A stretch of 64,000 nucleotides of DNA, taken from JAWLHU01 sp049324875 (GTDB taxonomy: Bacteria; Bacillota; Sulfobacillia; Symbiobacteriales; Symbiobacteriaceae). The notes below the pieces were generated by a model, which saw nothing but the letters and a program-made list of their open reading frames with translations, did no database searches and was not told the DNA's origin. This document shows positions 36,200 to 46,244 of the stretch, in pieces. The first letter of the stretch is position 1, and the number at the start of each line of letters is the position of its first letter. The position numbers and the translations under genes were made by a program. The stretch spans positions 1-64,000 of the forward strand of contig JBMONC010000058.1 of the NCBI GenBank assembly GCA_049324875.1, in the 5' to 3' direction.

Positions 36200-36938
36200 G
36201 TTCGGTGGCCTCCTCCCGCAGGAGCGTCAGCATGATCGCGAACATCATCCCGCCCACCTCGGGGCCGAAGAGCCGCTGCTCCGGCCCGAGGAAGGGGACG
36301 CCGGTGGCGTAGTTGGAGACCCAACAGAGGGAGCCGTAGGTCAGCCCCAGCTCCCGGGCCAGGAAGGCCTCGGGGGCCAGGGTCATCCCCACCAGCTCCG
36401 CCCCGGCCTGGGCCAGCAGCTCGATCTCGGCCCGGGTCTCAAGCCGGGGCCCCTCGGTCCCGGCGTAGATCGCCCCGGGGGCGGCCCGGTGGCCGCAGGC
36501 GGCCGCCGCCCGGGCCAGCTGCTGCCGCAGGCCGGGGTCGAAGAGCTCGCCCCGGGGCTCCGCCACCCGCAGCTCCGGCCCGAAGGTGGCCCGCCGCTGC
36601 CGGGTCCAGTCGATCAGGTCGGCCACCACCGCCAGGCTCCCCGGGGCCAGCGACCGGACCAGCGAGCCGGCGCTGTTCCAGGAGAGGATCCGCCGGGCGC
36701 CCAGCTCCCGGGCGGCCCAGACGTTGGCGTGGTACGGGATGAAGGGCGGGGTCAGCCCCAGCCGCCCCTGGCCGCCGTGCCGGGAGAGGAGCGCCACCTC
36801 CCTGCCGGCCACCCGGAAGAAGAGCACCGGCCCGGCCGGGCCGAAGGGGGTCTCCACCAGCCGCTCCTCGGCGATGGGCAGATCGCTCAGGTCCAGGTGG
36901 TAGGCGGCGGTGCCGCCGATGATCAGGGTGTCGACCAT
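36192..36938 (-). CDS. 5'-methylthio-/5'-deoxy-nucleoside phosphorylase (MTAP/MTIP family)
   Basis: 248 residues. Family motifs: IIGGTAAY near the start, VETPFGPAG, LLSRHGGQGR (phosphate/ribose), YHANVWAARELGARRIL, IYAGTEGPRLETRAEIELL and LTYGSLCWVSNYATG. In the last motif an Asn stands where adenine-specific MTAPs have Asp. In this superfamily that change favours 6-oxopurines, so methylthioinosine, deoxyinosine or even futalosine are possible substrates. The product, a 5-modified ribose 1-phosphate, suits MtnA encoded 15 nt upstream. Confidence 0.75.
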   Translation of the reverse strand: MVDTLIIGGTAAYHLDLSDLPIAEERLVETPFGPAGPVLFFRVAGREVALLSRHGGQGRLGLTPPFIPYHANVWAARELGARRILSWNSAGSLVRSLAPGSLAVVADLIDWTRQRRATFGPELRVAEPRGELFDPGLRQQLARAAAACGHRAAPGAIYAGTEGPRLETRAEIELLAQAGAELVGMTLAPEAFLARELGLTYGSLCWVSNYATGVPFLGPEQRLFGPEVGGMMFAIMLTLLREEATERA

Positions 36939-36952
36939 GGCCGGCGCCCCGC

Positions 36953-38017
36953 TCAGGGAGTGAGGCCGGGGTCCGGCCTCACGGGGGCCTGCAGGTAGTC
37001 CCGGATGTTCCAGGGCGAGAAGAGCCCCCGGTCGGTGGCGATCACGCTGACGAACTGGGGCGGGGTGATGTCGAAGGCGGGGTAGTAGCCACCGATCCCC
37101 TCCACGGCGGTCCGGACCCCCCGGCAGTAGAAGAGCTCCTCCGGGTTCCGCTCCTCGATGGGGATCGAGGCGGCGTCCGGCCGGTCGGGGTCGGGGCCGT
37201 CGTAGCCCAGGACGATGAATGGCACCCCGAACTGGTGGGCCAGCACGGCGTACTGGAAGGTGCCGATCTTGTTGGAGATGTGGCCGTCCAGGGTGATGGA
37301 ATCGGCGGCGGTCACATACTTGGTGATCATCCCCCGGTAGAAGAGGTAGCCCGGCATGTTGTCAGTGACCAGGGTGACCTTCACCCCGATCTCCTTGGCC
37401 TGGGCCGCCGTCAGCCGGGCGCCCTGCAGGTAGGGCCGGGTCTCGGTGGCGATCAGCTCGATCCGCTTGCCGTCCCGCAGGGCGAAGTAGAGCATGTAGT
37501 TCAGGGCGGCGCCGGCGAAGCAGTGGGTCAGGATCCGGTCGCCGTCCACCAGGAGCTGGCTGGCGTGCAGCCCGCTCAGCCGGGCGGCCCGGTCCCCCGC
37601 CTGGATCTGCTGGTCGACGAAGGCGACCACCGCCGCCTCCGCATCCTCCCCCCGGTCGATGGCCTGATAGGCCAGCGCCAGCGCCTGGTCCATCAGCGGG
37701 AAGATGTCGGCCCCGGTGGGCCGGGTGGAGCGGAGCTGCTGGTGCGCCTCGGCCAGGGCGGCCCTGTAGCGCCCGGGCGGCAGCCCACGGAACTCCCGGG
37801 CGGCCAGGGCCAGGCCGTACCCGGCGGCGTAAGCCAGGGGCGGGGCGCCCTGGATCACCATGTCGACGATTGCCTGTGCCACATCCCGGTAGGTGCGGCA
37901 GTCCACGAAAACCTGGACCTCCGGCAGCTTCCGGCGGTCCAGCACCCGCACCACGCCCGCTTCGTACTTCAGGGTATCGGCCCGGTTGGTCAAAATCGGG
38001 AGCTTTGGTCTGATCAT
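36953..38017 (-). CDS. mtnA: S-methyl-5-thioribose-1-phosphate isomerase family
   Basis: 354 residues from ATG 38017, with GGAGG upstream. eIF2B-alpha-like fold with isomerase signatures: QGAPPLAYAAGYGLALA, ILTHCFAGAALN (catalytic Cys), LVTDNMPGYLFYRG (catalytic Asp), SNKIGTF. It interconverts 5-methylthioribose 1-phosphate and the ribulose form; homologues also take 5-deoxyribose 1-phosphate. It is the first gene of a four-gene minus-strand operon and divergent from mqnE across 105 bp. Confidence 0.9.
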   Translation of the reverse strand: MIRPKLPILTNRADTLKYEAGVVRVLDRRKLPEVQVFVDCRTYRDVAQAIVDMVIQGAPPLAYAAGYGLALAAREFRGLPPGRYRAALAEAHQQLRSTRPTGADIFPLMDQALALAYQAIDRGEDAEAAVVAFVDQQIQAGDRAARLSGLHASQLLVDGDRILTHCFAGAALNYMLYFALRDGKRIELIATETRPYLQGARLTAAQAKEIGVKVTLVTDNMPGYLFYRGMITKYVTAADSITLDGHISNKIGTFQYAVLAHQFGVPFIVLGYDGPDPDRPDAASIPIEERNPEELFYCRGVRTAVEGIGGYYPAFDITPPQFVSVIATDRGLFSPWNIRDYLQAPVRPDPGLTP

Positions 38018-38122
38018 AGCTGCCTCCACGCGCATTCCTGACTGAAATAGAACCGTAACTATGTTATCATAGAACCAGCTTTGGGCAAAAGCCGACCGAA
38101 ACTTCCATGAAGGGGATAAAAG

Positions 38123-39397
38123 ATGAACGCTCTGCTCCAGCGGGTGCTGCCCCCCGACCTGGCGGCGATCCACCGCAAGGTGGTGGAGGGGGAGAGGCTC
38201 TCCTTCGATGACGGCGTGACCCTGATGCGTCACCCGAACCTCTTCGCCGTGGGCCAGCTGGCCAACCTGGCCCGCCGGATGCGGGTCGGTGACCGCGTCT
38301 ACTTCAATAATAACGCGCACATCAACTACTCCAACCTCTGCGCCATCCACTGCAAGTTCTGCGCCTTCGGCAAGACCAAGCGGAGCCCCGACGGCTATAC
38401 CTACGACATCGAGACCATCGTCCAGAAGGCGAAGGTGGCCGTGGCGCTGGGCGCCACCGAGCTGCACATGGTGGGCGGCCTTCACCCCGACCTGCCCTGG
38501 GAGTGGTACCCCCAGATGCTCCGGGCGGTCAAGGCGGAGTGCCCGGATGTCCACCTGAAGTGCTTCACCGCCATCGAGATGCTCCACTTCACCAAGATCT
38601 CCGGCCTCAGCCTGGAGCAGGTGATGACTGAGCTGAAGGCGGCCGGCCTGGGCTCCATGCCCGGCGGCGGCGCCGAGATCTTCGCCCAGCGGGTGCGGGA
38701 CATCATCTGCAAGCCGAAGGAGACCGCCGAGGAGTGGCTGATGGTCCACGAGACCGCCCACCGGCTGGGGCTGAAGTCCAACGCCACCATGATGTACGGC
38801 ACGGTGGAGACCCCCGAGGAGCGGGTGGACCACATGGTCCGGCTGCGGGAGCAGCAGGACAGGAGCGGCGGCTTCCAGGCCTTCATCCCGCTCCGCTTCC
38901 ACCCCGAGAACACCAACCTGGACCACCTGCCCGGCCCCACCGGCTACGACGACCTCCGCTCCCTGGCGGTGGGCCGGCTGATGCTGGATAACTTCCCCCA
39001 TGTCAAGTCCTACTGGATCTCCAGCTCCCCCGCCATCGCCCAGGTCTCGCTCCACTTTGGCGCCAACGACATCGACGGCACGGTGCGGGAGGAGAAGATC
39101 TACCACATGGCCGGCGCCAGGACCGCCCAGTACACCGAGCTGCAGCAGCTGCTGCGGATGATCTGGGAGGCGGGCCGGATCCCGGCGGAGCGGAACACCG
39201 TCTACGAGATCGTCCGGGAGTACCCGGCGGAGCCCGACCCGGAGATGGTCAACGCCGGGGCGATCCACGGTTACACCAGCGAGAACATTCACCTCTCCCT
39301 GGCGGAGCAGGCCAAGGCGAGCGGCACGATCCACTGGGGCGGCCGGAAGACGGCGGTACCGATTCAGTTCATCGACCTGGAAGAGGGGGTGCGGTAG
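38123..39397 (+). CDS. mqnE: aminofutalosine synthase (radical SAM)
   Basis: 424 residues, ATG after AAGGGG. The radical-SAM cluster CAIHCKFCAF (CX3CX2C) follows a conserved NNNAHINYSNLC lead. Other blocks: GGLHPDLPWEWYPQML, GSMPGGGAEIF, RFHPENTNLDHLPGPTGYDDL and SSPAIAQVSLHFGANDIDGTV. It adds the 5'-deoxyadenosyl radical to the MqnA product, giving 6-amino-6-deoxyfutalosine. A tail of about 40 residues after the usual end (from roughly MVNAGAIHGY) looks extra. First gene of mqnE-C-A. Confidence 0.93.
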   Translation: MNALLQRVLPPDLAAIHRKVVEGERLSFDDGVTLMRHPNLFAVGQLANLARRMRVGDRVYFNNNAHINYSNLCAIHCKFCAFGKTKRSPDGYTYDIETIVQKAKVAVALGATELHMVGGLHPDLPWEWYPQMLRAVKAECPDVHLKCFTAIEMLHFTKISGLSLEQVMTELKAAGLGSMPGGGAEIFAQRVRDIICKPKETAEEWLMVHETAHRLGLKSNATMMYGTVETPEERVDHMVRLREQQDRSGGFQAFIPLRFHPENTNLDHLPGPTGYDDLRSLAVGRLMLDNFPHVKSYWISSSPAIAQVSLHFGANDIDGTVREEKIYHMAGARTAQYTELQQLLRMIWEAGRIPAERNTVYEIVREYPAEPDPEMVNAGAIHGYTSENIHLSLAEQAKASGTIHWGGRKTAVPIQFIDLEEGVR

Positions 39398-39400
39398 GAG

Positions 39401-40558
39401 ATGAGCCGGACGACGGAGCAGATTGAGGCCGCCCTGCTGCGGCCCGAGCCGACCCCCGCCGTGGAGCGGATCCTGCTGAAGGCGCTGGACGGCAAGCGGC
39501 TCTCCTACGAGGAGGGGGTCGTCCTGATGCGGGAGGGCGACCTGGGGAGCCTTGGCATGGTGGCCGGGGAGATCACCCGCCGGCTGCACCCCGACAACAT
39601 CGTCACCTTCGTGGTGGATCGGAATATCAACTACACCAACGTTTGCGTCACCGACTGCAAGTTCTGCGCCTTCTACCGCCACTCCCAGGACAGCGACGCC
39701 TGGGTGCTGAGCCACGAGGAGATCCTGCAGAAGGTGGGGGAGCTGGCCGCCACCGGCGGCACCCAGGTGCTGATCCAGGGCGGCCACCACCCCAAGCTGG
39801 GCCTGGACTACTACACCGAGATGTGCCGCCTGATCAAGCAGCACTACCCACAGATCGCCATCCACTCCTTCTCGGTCTCCGAGATCCGGCACTTCGCCCG
39901 GGTCTTCAAGCTGAGCGTCCGGGAGGTGCTGGAGCGGCTGCACGAGGCCGGACTGGACTCGGTGCCGGGCGCCGGCGGCGAGGTGCTGGCCGACCGGCCG
40001 CGCAAGATCATCGCCCCGCTGAAGGACCCGGCCGAGGACTGGCTCCAGACCTATGAGACCATCGCCGATGTGGGGATGCGGGGTTCCTCCACCATGATGT
40101 TCGGCCACGTGGAAACCCTGGAGGAGCGGGTGGAGCACCTGCTGAAGCTGCGGGAGGTGCAGGACCGGACCATTGCGAAGCACGGCCGGGGGGTCTTCTG
40201 GTCCTTCATCTGCTGGACCTTCCAGCCCGGCAACACCCCGCTGGTGGCCGAGGGGCTGCACAACGGGGTGACCACCTCCAGCTTCGAGTACCTGCGCACC
40301 CTGGCGGTGGCCCGGATCTTCCTGGACAACATCGAGAACATCCAGGCCTCCTGGGTGACCCAGGGGGTCCGGATCGGCCAGATCAGCCTGGACTGCGGCT
40401 GCAACGACTTCGGCGGCACCATGATGGAGGAGAACGTGGTGGCAGCGGCCGGAACCGTCTACTGCGCCACCCCGTCGGATGCGATCCGGCTGATCAAGGA
40501 TGCCGGGCGGATCCCCGCCAAGCGGAACACCTTCTACGAAATCCTCGAGACCTACTAG
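39401..40558 (+). CDS. mqnC: dehypoxanthine futalosine cyclase (radical SAM)
   Basis: 385 residues, starting 3 nt after mqnE. Cluster motif CVTDCKFCAFYR (CX3CX2C); QGGHHPKLGLDYYTEMCRLIK, HSFSVSEIRHFAR, SVPGAGGEVLADRPRKII, SFICWTFQPGNTPL and DCGCNDFGGTMMEENVV are family blocks. It closes dehypoxanthine futalosine into cyclic DHFL, abstracting hydrogen with the 5'-deoxyadenosyl radical and so releasing 5'-deoxyadenosine. That matters for the divergent salvage operon. Confidence 0.95.
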   Translation: MSRTTEQIEAALLRPEPTPAVERILLKALDGKRLSYEEGVVLMREGDLGSLGMVAGEITRRLHPDNIVTFVVDRNINYTNVCVTDCKFCAFYRHSQDSDAWVLSHEEILQKVGELAATGGTQVLIQGGHHPKLGLDYYTEMCRLIKQHYPQIAIHSFSVSEIRHFARVFKLSVREVLERLHEAGLDSVPGAGGEVLADRPRKIIAPLKDPAEDWLQTYETIADVGMRGSSTMMFGHVETLEERVEHLLKLREVQDRTIAKHGRGVFWSFICWTFQPGNTPLVAEGLHNGVTTSSFEYLRTLAVARIFLDNIENIQASWVTQGVRIGQISLDCGCNDFGGTMMEENVVAAAGTVYCATPSDAIRLIKDAGRIPAKRNTFYEILETY

Positions 40559-40570
40559 GGGGCGTGACGG

Positions 40571-41467
40571 ATGACCGGATTCCAGCGGGTGGAGGGCTTC
40601 GGGGCGCCCCGGTCCGGCCTGGCGGAATCGCTGGTGCCCACCGTGCGGCTGGGCTACATCGACTACCTGAACTGCCTGCCGGTCTACTTCGGCATCGAGC
40701 AGCGGGCGGTCGACCTGGAGGCGGAGCTGTTCAAAGGACCGCCGGTGGCGATGAACCAGGCCTTCCTGCGGGGAGAGCTGGACGTCACCCCCATCTCTTC
40801 CATTGAATATGCCCGGAACGCCGAGCGCTGCGTGATCATGCCCAACCTCTCCATCAGCGCCGATGGGCGGGTCGCCTCGATCCTGCTTTTCCACCGCCGG
40901 CCGCTGGTCGAGCTGAACGGCCGCCCGGTGGCGCTGACCGCCTCCTCCGCCACCTCGGTGGTGCTGACCAGGATCATCCTGCAGGAGCGGTACGGGGTGA
41001 GGCCCGACTACCGGACGGCGCCCCCCGACCTGACGGCAATGCTGCGGGAGCACGAGGCCGCCCTGCTGATCGGGGATGATGCCCTGGCCGCCGCCCTGAA
41101 GCACCCGGAGATCCCGGTGGTCGACCTGGGGGCGGAGTGGAAGGCGATGACCGGCCACCCGATGGTCTACGCCCTTTGGGTGGCGCGGCGGGAGTTTGCC
41201 GACGCCAACCCCGATGCGATGCGGCGGGTGGCCCGGCTCTTCACCGCCTCCCAGGACTTCGCCTGGGCCAACCGGCCGGCGATGGTGGCGGATGCGATGC
41301 GCCGCCGGCCGTTCCCCCGGGATGTGGTGGAGGACTACTTCGACCTGATCCGGCACGACTTCAGCCCCCGGTACCGGCGGGGCCTGCTCACCTACCTGGA
41401 GTATGCGCACAGGCTGGGGGAGATCGAGCGGGTGCCGGCGCTGCACGTCTGGGGCGAAGAGGGGTAG
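40571..41467 (+). CDS. mqnA: chorismate dehydratase
   Basis: 298 residues. MqnA/MqnD periplasmic-binding-like fold: VRLGYIDYLNCLPVYFG, GPPVAMNQAFLRGELDVTPISSIEYA, SISADGRVASILLF, LTASSATSVVLTRIIL and EAALLIGDDALAA. It removes water from chorismate to give 3-enolpyruvylbenzoate, the first futalosine-pathway step. The first roughly 25 residues before VRLGY are a variable extension. mqnB and mqnD are not in the window. Confidence 0.93.
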   Translation: MTGFQRVEGFGAPRSGLAESLVPTVRLGYIDYLNCLPVYFGIEQRAVDLEAELFKGPPVAMNQAFLRGELDVTPISSIEYARNAERCVIMPNLSISADGRVASILLFHRRPLVELNGRPVALTASSATSVVLTRIILQERYGVRPDYRTAPPDLTAMLREHEAALLIGDDALAAALKHPEIPVVDLGAEWKAMTGHPMVYALWVARREFADANPDAMRRVARLFTASQDFAWANRPAMVADAMRRRPFPRDVVEDYFDLIRHDFSPRYRRGLLTYLEYAHRLGEIERVPALHVWGEEG

Positions 41468-41480
41468 TCTGGATACGGAA

Positions 41481-41514
41481 AAAGCCCGTGGGGGAGATCC
41501 ACCCCACGGGCTTT
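41481..41514. terminator. bidirectional terminator
   Basis: A 13-bp stem, AAAGCCCGTGGGG (41481-41493) with CCCCACGGGCTTT (41502-41514), between convergent mqnA and the 41517-41849 gene. A-rich on the left, T-rich on the right. Confidence 0.85.
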
Positions 41515-41516
41515 CG

Positions 41517-41849
41517 CTATTGCTCCTCGATGATGCAGAGGTAGTGGCCGTACTCGTTGGAGCCGAGCGCCACCAGCCGTCCCCACTGGGCCTGGGCGGC
41601 GGCCAGTTTTTCATTCGCCTCTGCCTCCAGCCGGCTGTGGCTGGAGTGGTAGTAGAGGTGGGCCCGGTAGAGCCTGCCCTCCTCGCCGGTCTGGTACATC
41701 ACCACCAGGCAGCGGCCGAACTTGTTGGAGTCCATGCTCACGCCGGTGACCACCACCTGGCCGGCCACCTCCTCGAGCCACTGGTTCAGCTCCTCCTGGA
41801 GGCGGTCGTGCCGGTGGTGGAAGAAGATCCGCACCTGGGTCTGTGCCAT
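41517..41849 (-). CDS. 110-residue protein of unknown function
   Basis: ATG 41849 is preceded by GAGGGAGGG. The sequence alternates strands and two amphipathic helices (LQEELNQWLEEVA; SRLEAEANEKLAAAQAQW), with no signal peptide or cysteine motif. It has a His-rich patch FFHHRHD near the start and a pattern (FGRCLVVMYQ ... YGHYLCIIEE) that repeats, suggesting a duplicated alpha/beta unit. No family recognised. Confidence 0.65.
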   Translation of the reverse strand: MAQTQVRIFFHHRHDRLQEELNQWLEEVAGQVVVTGVSMDSNKFGRCLVVMYQTGEEGRLYRAHLYYHSSHSRLEAEANEKLAAAQAQWGRLVALGSNEYGHYLCIIEEQ

Positions 41850-42000
41850 CGCTCAAGCCCTCCCTCGCGATCAGCAGGACATCTGTAGATCCCGGTGTTC
41901 CATGTCGGACGATACTCTTTCACCATCTACCTGGTATTACGTCAAAGAACCAGGAGAGGTTCGCATCAGCGGGTTGGCCTGATCCACCTGCCACCGCACG

Positions 42001-42030
42001 TTGCCCTGTCACAATGTGCTGTGATAAAAT
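42001..42030 (+). promoter_or_regulatory. predicted promoter of gatCAB
   Basis: TTGCCC (42001-42006), an 18-bp spacer and TAAAAT (42025-42030), 68 bp before gatC. Confidence 0.65.
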
Positions 42031-42097
42031 CAGGTAGTTACGCAGAGGGGAGCCAGGGGGCTGTCCCGGAATTCTAGAAGTTTGGCGGTGATCGACC

Positions 42098-42388
42098 ATG
42101 GCGCTGACGCGCAGCCAGGTGGAGCACGTGGCCCGCCTGGCCCGGCTGAGCCTGACCGAGGCAGAGATGGAGACCTACACCGAGCAGCTAAGCCGCATTC
42201 TGGAGCACGTGGAGAGCTTGAACCGGCTGGACACGGCCGATGTGCCCCCCACCTACCACGCTGTCGCCTTGCAGAACGTCCTCCGGGAGGACAAGCCCCA
42301 CGTCTCGCTGGACCGGGCGAAGGTACTGGACCAGGCCCCGCAGACCGAGGCGGGCTGCTTCAAGGTACCGAAGATCACGGAGGGCTAG
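42098..42388 (+). CDS. gatC: Asp/Glu-tRNA amidotransferase subunit C
   Basis: 96 residues, complete GatC: HVARLARLSLTEAEMETYTEQLSRILEHVESL and VLREDKPHVSLDR. It wraps and stabilises the GatA-GatB interface. Only 3 nt separate it from gatA. Confidence 0.95.
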   Translation: MALTRSQVEHVARLARLSLTEAEMETYTEQLSRILEHVESLNRLDTADVPPTYHAVALQNVLREDKPHVSLDRAKVLDQAPQTEAGCFKVPKITEG

Positions 42389-42391
42389 CCT

Positions 42392-43876
<1,485 letters not shown>

Positions 43877-43878
43877 CC

Positions 43879-45351
43879 GTGGCGACCCAGTGGGAAACCG
43901 TTGTGGGGCTTGAGGTCCACGTGGAGCTGGCCACCGAGACCAAGGTCTGGTGCTCCTGCAAAAACGAGTTCGGCGCCGAGCCCAACACCAATGTCTGCCC
44001 GGTCTGCCTGGCGCTGCCCGGCTCGCTGCCGGTGCTGAACGCCCAGGCGCTGGAGTACGCCGTCAAGGCGGGGCTCGCCCTGAACTGTGAGATCGCCCCC
44101 TACTCCAAGTTCGACCGGAAGAACTACTTCTACCCCGACTCCCCGATGAACTACCAGATCAGCCAGCTGGACCTGCCCTTCTGCTACAACGGCTACGTGG
44201 AGATCACCAGGAAAGACGGCACCACCAAGCGGATCGGCATCCGCCGCATCCACCTGGAGAACGACGCCGGCAAGCTGCTGCACGCCGGTGACGATGTGGC
44301 GGCGGCCGATTCCTCCCTGGTCGACTTCAACCGGGCCGGGGTGCCGCTGATCGAGATCGTCACTGAGCCGGATATCCGCTCGGCCGAGGAGGCCGGCCTC
44401 TTCCTGAACAAGCTGCGCTCGATCATCAAGTACTGCGGCGTCAGCGACGTGAAGATGGAAGAGGGCTCGATGCGCTGCGATGTCAACATCTCGGTCCGCC
44501 CGTTGGGCGCCGCTGAGTACGGCACCCGCTCGGAGCTGAAGAACGTCAACTCCTTCTCCGCCGCCATGCGGGGGATTGAGTACGAGGCGAAGCGGCAGAT
44601 CGCCATCCTGGAGGCGGGCGGCGAGATCGAGCAGGAGACCCGCTCCTGGCGGGACGCCAAGGGGATCTCGGTGGTGCTCCGCTCCAAGGAGGATGCGGAG
44701 GATTACCGCTACTTCCCCGAGCCCGACCTGCCCCCGGTGGTGCTGACCCCGGAGGATGTGGAGCGGATCCGGGCCACCCTCCCCGAGCTGCCTGACGCCG
44801 TGATGCACCGGCTGATGAACCAGTACGGCCTCTCGGCCTACGACGCCTCCATCATCGTCGCGGAGAAGGAGTTCGCCGCCTGGTTCGACGAGGCGGTGCA
44901 GCTGGCCGGTCCGGCCAACGCCAAGGCGGTGGCCAACTGGCAGATCAACGAGATCAACCGGGTGATGAACGAGAAGGGGCTGTGCCCCGAGCAGATTCCG
45001 GTCAGCCCGTCCCAGATCGCCGGGATGCTGAGGCTGATCGAGCAGGGGACGATCAGCGGCAAGATCGCCAAGACCGTCTTCGAAAAGATGATCGAGACGG
45101 GCAAGGATGCCGAGACGATCGTCAAGGAGGAGGGGCTGACCCAGGTCGCCGACGAGGGCGAGCTGCAGAAGATCGCCCTCCAGATCGTCCAGGCCAACCC
45201 CGGCCCCGTCGAGGACTGGAAGTCGGGCAAGCAGGCGGCGGTCCAGTGGTTCGTCGGCCAGATGATGAAGGCGACCCGGGGCCGGGCCAACCCGCAGCTG
45301 GCCCAGAAGCTGGTGATCGAGGCGCTGAGGCAGCACACCGGTCAGGAATAG
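43879..45351 (+). CDS. gatB: Asp/Glu-tRNA amidotransferase subunit B
   Basis: 490 residues from GTG 43879, with GGAAGGAGG upstream. Cradle domain: GLEVHVELATETKVWC, CPVCLALPGSLPVLN, KNYFYPDSPMNYQISQ. The C-terminal helical and YqeY-like domains are present. It phosphorylates and transamidates Glu-tRNA-Gln and/or Asp-tRNA-Asn. With GatC and GatA it forms the complete GatCAB, implying that Gln-tRNA and/or Asn-tRNA is made indirectly in this organism. Confidence 0.97.
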   Translation: MATQWETVVGLEVHVELATETKVWCSCKNEFGAEPNTNVCPVCLALPGSLPVLNAQALEYAVKAGLALNCEIAPYSKFDRKNYFYPDSPMNYQISQLDLPFCYNGYVEITRKDGTTKRIGIRRIHLENDAGKLLHAGDDVAAADSSLVDFNRAGVPLIEIVTEPDIRSAEEAGLFLNKLRSIIKYCGVSDVKMEEGSMRCDVNISVRPLGAAEYGTRSELKNVNSFSAAMRGIEYEAKRQIAILEAGGEIEQETRSWRDAKGISVVLRSKEDAEDYRYFPEPDLPPVVLTPEDVERIRATLPELPDAVMHRLMNQYGLSAYDASIIVAEKEFAAWFDEAVQLAGPANAKAVANWQINEINRVMNEKGLCPEQIPVSPSQIAGMLRLIEQGTISGKIAKTVFEKMIETGKDAETIVKEEGLTQVADEGELQKIALQIVQANPGPVEDWKSGKQAAVQWFVGQMMKATRGRANPQLAQKLVIEALRQHTGQE

Positions 45352-45357
45352 CGAGCG

Positions 45358-45393
45358 AGGCGGACGCCGCCCTGCCAGGCAGGGGGTCCGCCT
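45358..45393 (+). terminator. terminator after gatB
   Basis: Outer stem AGGCGGAC (45358-45365) with GTCCGCCT (45386-45393) and an inner CCCTGCC/GGCAGGG pairing, followed by CTTCTC. Confidence 0.7.
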
Positions 45394-45424
45394 CTTCTCA
45401 TGCCGGAAGCTCAGGTCGCTTCGC

Positions 45425-46126
45425 TCACGCAGGGAGCTTCGGCCAGGGGGGTTCGGGCATCGCACGCTGGCGCATCCGCTCGATCTCGGGGGCCAGGTCG
45501 TAGGGGACCCGGTGCTGCTCGAAGCGCCAGAAGCCCTGCAGGTACTCCGCCACCGTGAACCCCGCCAGCGGCTGGCCGTCGAAGGGGATTGAGACCGAGG
45601 AGATGTTGACCAGGGTCAGCCCCTGCAGGGCGGTGACTCCCGGCCGGTGGTAATGGCCGAAGCAGACCGCCTCGGCCCCGGCGCTGCCATAGACCCGCCG
45701 CAGCTCCGCCTCGCTGTGCAGGTGGACCTGCGGGTAGCTCTCGCTGTTGGATTCCGGGGTGGCGTGGCAGACGCAGAGCGAGCCGTACCGGCGGGTGAGG
45801 GGGAGGGAGCGGAGCCACTCCAACTGCTCGGCCCGCAGCCGCTCCCGGTTCCAGGTCACGTGCTGCTCCAGCAGATCCGCGACCCGCGGGTCGGGCGGCC
45901 GCTCCGGGGGGCGGAGCCCCGTCACGAAGTCGTCGGCGTTGCCCCGGACCAGCTCGATCTCCTCCGCCTGCAGCCGGTCGAGCACCTCACCGGGTGAGGG
46001 GCCCAGGAAGACCGCATCGCCGGCACAGACCCGGGCATCGAAGGGGCCGTGCTCCCGCAGCGCAGAGAGGATAGCCTCCAGGGCCGCCAGGTTCCCGTGG
46101 ATATCCGAGAAGAGCGCAAGCCTCAT
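45425..46126 (-). CDS. calcineurin-like metallophosphoesterase
   Basis: 233 residues from ATG 46126 (GGAAGGGAGG at 6 nt); an ATG six bases upstream touches that site. Dimetal motifs: LFSDIHGNLAALEAIL (DxH), CAGDAVFLGP (GD), VRGNADDFV (GN-D), CVCHATP and FGHYHRPG (GHxH). The family hydrolyses phosphodiesters such as diadenosine polyphosphates or cyclic nucleotides. The substrate cannot be named. Confidence 0.88.
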   Translation of the reverse strand: MRLALFSDIHGNLAALEAILSALREHGPFDARVCAGDAVFLGPSPGEVLDRLQAEEIELVRGNADDFVTGLRPPERPPDPRVADLLEQHVTWNRERLRAEQLEWLRSLPLTRRYGSLCVCHATPESNSESYPQVHLHSEAELRRVYGSAGAEAVCFGHYHRPGVTALQGLTLVNISSVSIPFDGQPLAGFTVAEYLQGFWRFEQHRVPYDLAPEIERMRQRAMPEPPWPKLPA

Positions 46127-46244
46127 ACCCATCCTCCCTTCCTTCGCATCACTCCATTCGCCTTTCCGCTCGAGAATCCTGTGCTGATCCAATCCCCCCC
46201 GCTCCGCCGTATGTCCGGCAAAGGGCGATGAAGGAGGCGGAGCG

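Noticed and set aside
36953..41614. 1553-codon minus-strand open frame
   Set aside because: Only the last 354 codons (mtnA) are real. The upstream part is antisense to mqnE, mqnC and mqnA.
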